A stretch of 22,498 nt of DNA from assembly GCA_035307785.1 (NCBI GenBank), contig DATGHS010000379.1:1-22498 (forward strand), read 5' to 3'. A program made the position numbers and the translations under genes. The notes beneath the pieces are model-generated. The model was not told the origin of the DNA and searched no databases. It saw nothing but the letters and a program-made list of their open reading frames with translations. Positions 20,480 to 22,498 of the stretch are shown piece by piece (the first letter of the stretch is position 1; each line of letters opens with the position of its first letter). Source of the stretch: DATGHS01 sp035307785. Its GTDB lineage: Bacteria; Planctomycetota; Planctomycetia; Gemmatales; Gemmataceae.

Positions 20480-22498
20480 GTGGCGGAATCGCAGTCATTT
20501 GTTTGTGGCCGTGGTCATCGTTGGAAACGAGACACGGATCATACACTTTCTGATAACGGCACGCTGCGCTGCCCGGTGTGCGGCGACCAACCGGCTGACC
20601 CCAGATTCTCCGGCACGCAATCGGCCATCCTGATTCCATCGGAGCCGGCTCAAGCTGAAAAGGACTCGTCGGCAACGCTGCCGCAACAGGAGCGCAGCAC
20701 GGAATTGCCTCGCCCAATAGTTCCTGGCTACGAAATTGACCGGGAGCTCGGTCGCGGCGGCATGGGCGTGGTGTACCTGGCCCGGCAAACGAAGCTGAAC
20801 CGCCCCGTGGCCCTGAAGATGATCTTGGCCGGGGCGCATGCCAGCCCACAGGACCGCGACCGCTTCCGGATTGAAGCGCAGGCGGCGGCCCAATTGCAGC
20901 ATCCGAACATCGTCCAGATTTACGAAATCGGCGAGGCCGACGGACATCCCTACCTGGCCCTCGAATATGTGCCGGGCAACGGTTTGGACGAGCATCTCAC
21001 CGGTACGCCCTGGGCACCTCGCGATGCCGCCGAACTAATCGGGCCGCTCGCCCGAGCGATCCATCATGCCCACGAGAAGGGGATTATTCACCGGGACCTT
21101 AAACCGGCGAATATCCTGCTAATGCGGAATGCGGAACGCAGAATGCAGAATGAAGAAAAGCAGGAAACGGCGCTTCAGCCTGATTCCGCATTCCGCATTG
21201 CGCATTCCGCATTTCCAAAAATCACCGACTTCGGACTCGCCAAGCAGATCCAGGAGGCGGAGCAGCGCAAGGCGGGACCGACGCAGACCGGCACGGTGAT
21301 GGGCACGCCGAGCTACATTGCCCCGGAGCAGGCGCGCGGGCAGACGAGTTCCGTGGGGCCGGAAGCCGATGTGTATGCGCTGGGGGCGATCTTGTACGAG
21401 TTGCTCACGGGCCGGCCGCCGTTCCGGGGTGAGACGCCGCTCGACACGGTTCTGCAAGTGATGAGCGAAGAGCCGGTGCCGCCGCGGCGCTTGCAGCCCA
21501 AAGTGCCGCGTGACCTGGAGGTCATCTGCCTGAAATGTCTGGAGAAAGACCCGAGCCAGCGCTATGCCTCGGCGCTGGCGCTGGCAGAGGACCTACGGCG
21601 ATTTCTCGACCTGAAGCCGATTATCGCTCGCCCGGCCTCGGCGCCCGTGTGGTTATTGAAATGGGCGCGCCGCCGGCCGGCGGCGGCATCCATGGTGGTG
21701 ATGACCATCCTGGTGGCCGCCGCAGCATTGATTACGAGCATCGTGGTGAATTTCCAGCTAAATGCGGCGGCGGAACGCGAGCGCAAGCAAAAACTCGAGG
21801 TTCAGGAGCAATACGAGCGGGCGGAAAGAGAAAAGTTTAACGCCGACAAAGCTCGCAATGAGGCCGAAACCCGCCGCGAAGAGGCCGAGCGCGAGCGCAC
21901 AGAATCACGACGAAGCCTTTATGCCTTGCAATTAGCGCAGATCAGCGCCCTCAGCGAGCGCGATCCGCACCGCGCCATGCAAATGCTGCAAGACCCGCGG
22001 CGCTGCCCAAAGGAATTGCGCGATTTCACTTGGGGCTATCTGCACCGCATCTGCCAACGCGAGCGCCCGCCGCTCGACGGCGATTCGGACACCATTGGCG
22101 CCCTCGCCTTCGCCCCGAGCGGTTCAGTCTTGGCGAGTGCCGACTGGCAGGGCCGGCTCCGCATCTGGCAGCCGCAGACCGGCAAGCTGCTGCGACCGCC
22201 GATTCCCGCACACAATGGCCCCATTCCAGCCATCGCCTTTAGTGCCGACGGCAAATGGCTGGCCACCGCCGGCAGCGACATGACCGTGAAACTGTGGTCG
22301 GTTGAGCAGGTACCGCTAGGCATGGGCTTGTTGCCGGGCATGGTAAACCCATTAGCGGATTTGCACGAGCGGGCCACGCTCGTGGGCCATCGCGGGCAGG
22401 TGCGCTGCCTGGCGTTCAGCCCAACCAGCAAGCTGCTGGCCACCGGGGGCAGCGACTGGACGATCCGCCTCTGGGACCTGTCGCGATTCCCCGAAGGC
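20480..22498 (+). CDS. Ser/Thr kinase with zinc ribbon and WD40 repeats (C-terminus beyond window)
   Basis: The frame is open to the last base, giving 673 residues of a longer protein. The start is GTG 20480, with GGAGG nine bases upstream; TAG two codons before it excludes earlier starts. Residues 9-34 look like a zinc ribbon (FVCGRGH then RCPVCG). Kinase (about 84-378): GRGGMG (91-96), K113, HRDLKPAN with D206 and N211, DFG 250-252, APEQ 281-284. A TM helix (402-424) is followed by a coiled coil rich in Glu/Arg (429-480) and WD40 repeats from about 535 (LASADWQGRLRIWQP, LATAGSDMTVKLWSV, LATGGSDWTIRLWDL). The extracytoplasmic WD40 part may bind ligands. Between NILL and TDFG it has 34 residues, against eight in the kinase at 228; the excess is encoded by a palindromic repeat. 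Confidence 0.93.
   Translation, partial: MAESQSFVCGRGHRWKRDTDHTLSDNGTLRCPVCGDQPADPRFSGTQSAILIPSEPAQAEKDSSATLPQQERSTELPRPIVPGYEIDRELGRGGMGVVYLARQTKLNRPVALKMILAGAHASPQDRDRFRIEAQAAAQLQHPNIVQIYEIGEADGHPYLALEYVPGNGLDEHLTGTPWAPRDAAELIGPLARAIHHAHEKGIIHRDLKPANILLMRNAERRMQNEEKQETALQPDSAFRIAHSAFPKITDFGLAKQIQEAEQRKAGPTQTGTVMGTPSYIAPEQARGQTSSVGPEADVYALGAILYELLTGRPPFRGETPLDTVLQVMSEEPVPPRRLQPKVPRDLEVICLKCLEKDPSQRYASALALAEDLRRFLDLKPIIARPASAPVWLLKWARRRPAAASMVVMTILVAAAALITSIVVNFQLNAAAERERKQKLEVQEQYERAEREKFNADKARNEAETRREEAERERTESRRSLYALQLAQISALSERDPHRAMQMLQDPRRCPKELRDFTWGYLHRICQRERPPLDGDSDTIGALAFAPSGSVLASADWQGRLRIWQPQTGKLLRPPIPAHNGPIPAIAFSADGKWLATAGSDMTVKLWSVEQVPLGMGLLPGMVNPLADLHERATLVGHRGQVRCLAFSPTSKLLATGGSDWTIRLWDLSRFPEG
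21121..21213 (+). repeat. 93-bp palindromic element inserted in frame in the kinase gene
   Basis: The ends AATGCGGAATGCG (21121-21133) and CGCATTCCGCATT (21201-21213) are exact inverted repeats. A longer imperfect stem pairs 21121-21151 with 21183-21213 around a 31-base middle. The first arm also matches 21184-21199 perfectly over 16 bp. The length is 31 codons and no stop occurs, so the frame is kept. It encodes MRNAERRMQNEEKQE and DSAFRIAHSAF between the catalytic loop and DFG. The unit AATGCGG is repeated in tandem within the arms. From memory, translations such as HSAFRIPHSAF recur in planctomycete predicted proteins, suggesting a dispersed family. Confidence 0.85.

Noticed and set aside
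21121..21213. Frameshift or pseudogene in the second kinase at the repeat
   Set aside because: The frame stays open through the repeat and on to the window end, and all kinase motifs on both sides are intact.

Overview
The window looks like a chromosome segment from a planctomycete, most likely the Pirellulales/Gemmatales side of the phylum. This is an inference from gene content. There are two Hanks-type Ser/Thr kinases of planctomycete architecture: one ends in a 7-TM region, and the other has a zinc ribbon, kinase, TM, coiled coil and WD40 repeats. Alongside them are a secreted DUF1080 protein, many Sec/lipoprotein signal sequences, a group 1/2-like sigma-70 factor with a long non-conserved insert, and many dispersed hairpin repeats between genes. 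No rRNA, tRNA, CRISPR array, transposase or prophage gene was found.

Layout: 228-2315 membrane Ser/Thr kinase; 2565-3230 secreted protein of unknown function; 3265-4878 (-) sigma factor; 5272-6093 (-) DUF1080 protein; 6285-8543 MacB/LolCDE-type ABC ATPase and permease; 8646-9262 antitoxin/PIN toxin pair with a 4-base overlap; 9287-10060 CoA-transferase beta-type subunit; 10212-10586 rhodanese; 10757-10906 a 49-aa membrane peptide gene with its own terminator; 10998-11243 TM2-domain protein; 11394-13677 tungstate ABC importer in the order tupB-tupC-tupA; 14152-15396 thioredoxin-fold lipoprotein; 15486-16853 (-) NADP-type isocitrate dehydrogenase, downstream of 16911-18101 (-) an M24 Xaa-Pro peptidase; 18255-19382 secreted aldose 1-epimerase; 19424-20341 (-) ribokinase-family sugar kinase; 20480 to the window end, a second kinase whose C-terminus lies outside the window.

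The genes form several short transcription units and not one pathway. The clear functional units are the export-type ABC pair, the toxin/antitoxin pair and the tungstate importer. The epimerase and sugar kinase are convergent neighbours with a plausible shared theme of sugar handling.

The most striking feature is structural. At least eleven different inverted-repeat sequences occur at thirteen places, several of them perfect or nearly so over 20-34 bp. Most lie at gene borders, but two lie inside kinase reading frames and keep the frame open. In the first kinase a hairpin-bearing segment makes the alphaD-alphaE loop 13 residues longer than in the second kinase. In the second kinase a 93-bp palindromic element makes the stretch between the HRD catalytic loop and DFG 26 residues longer than in the first. 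Each kinase therefore serves as the uninserted comparison for the other. This resembles the in-frame palindromic elements described in Rickettsia and is the best candidate here for something under-described.
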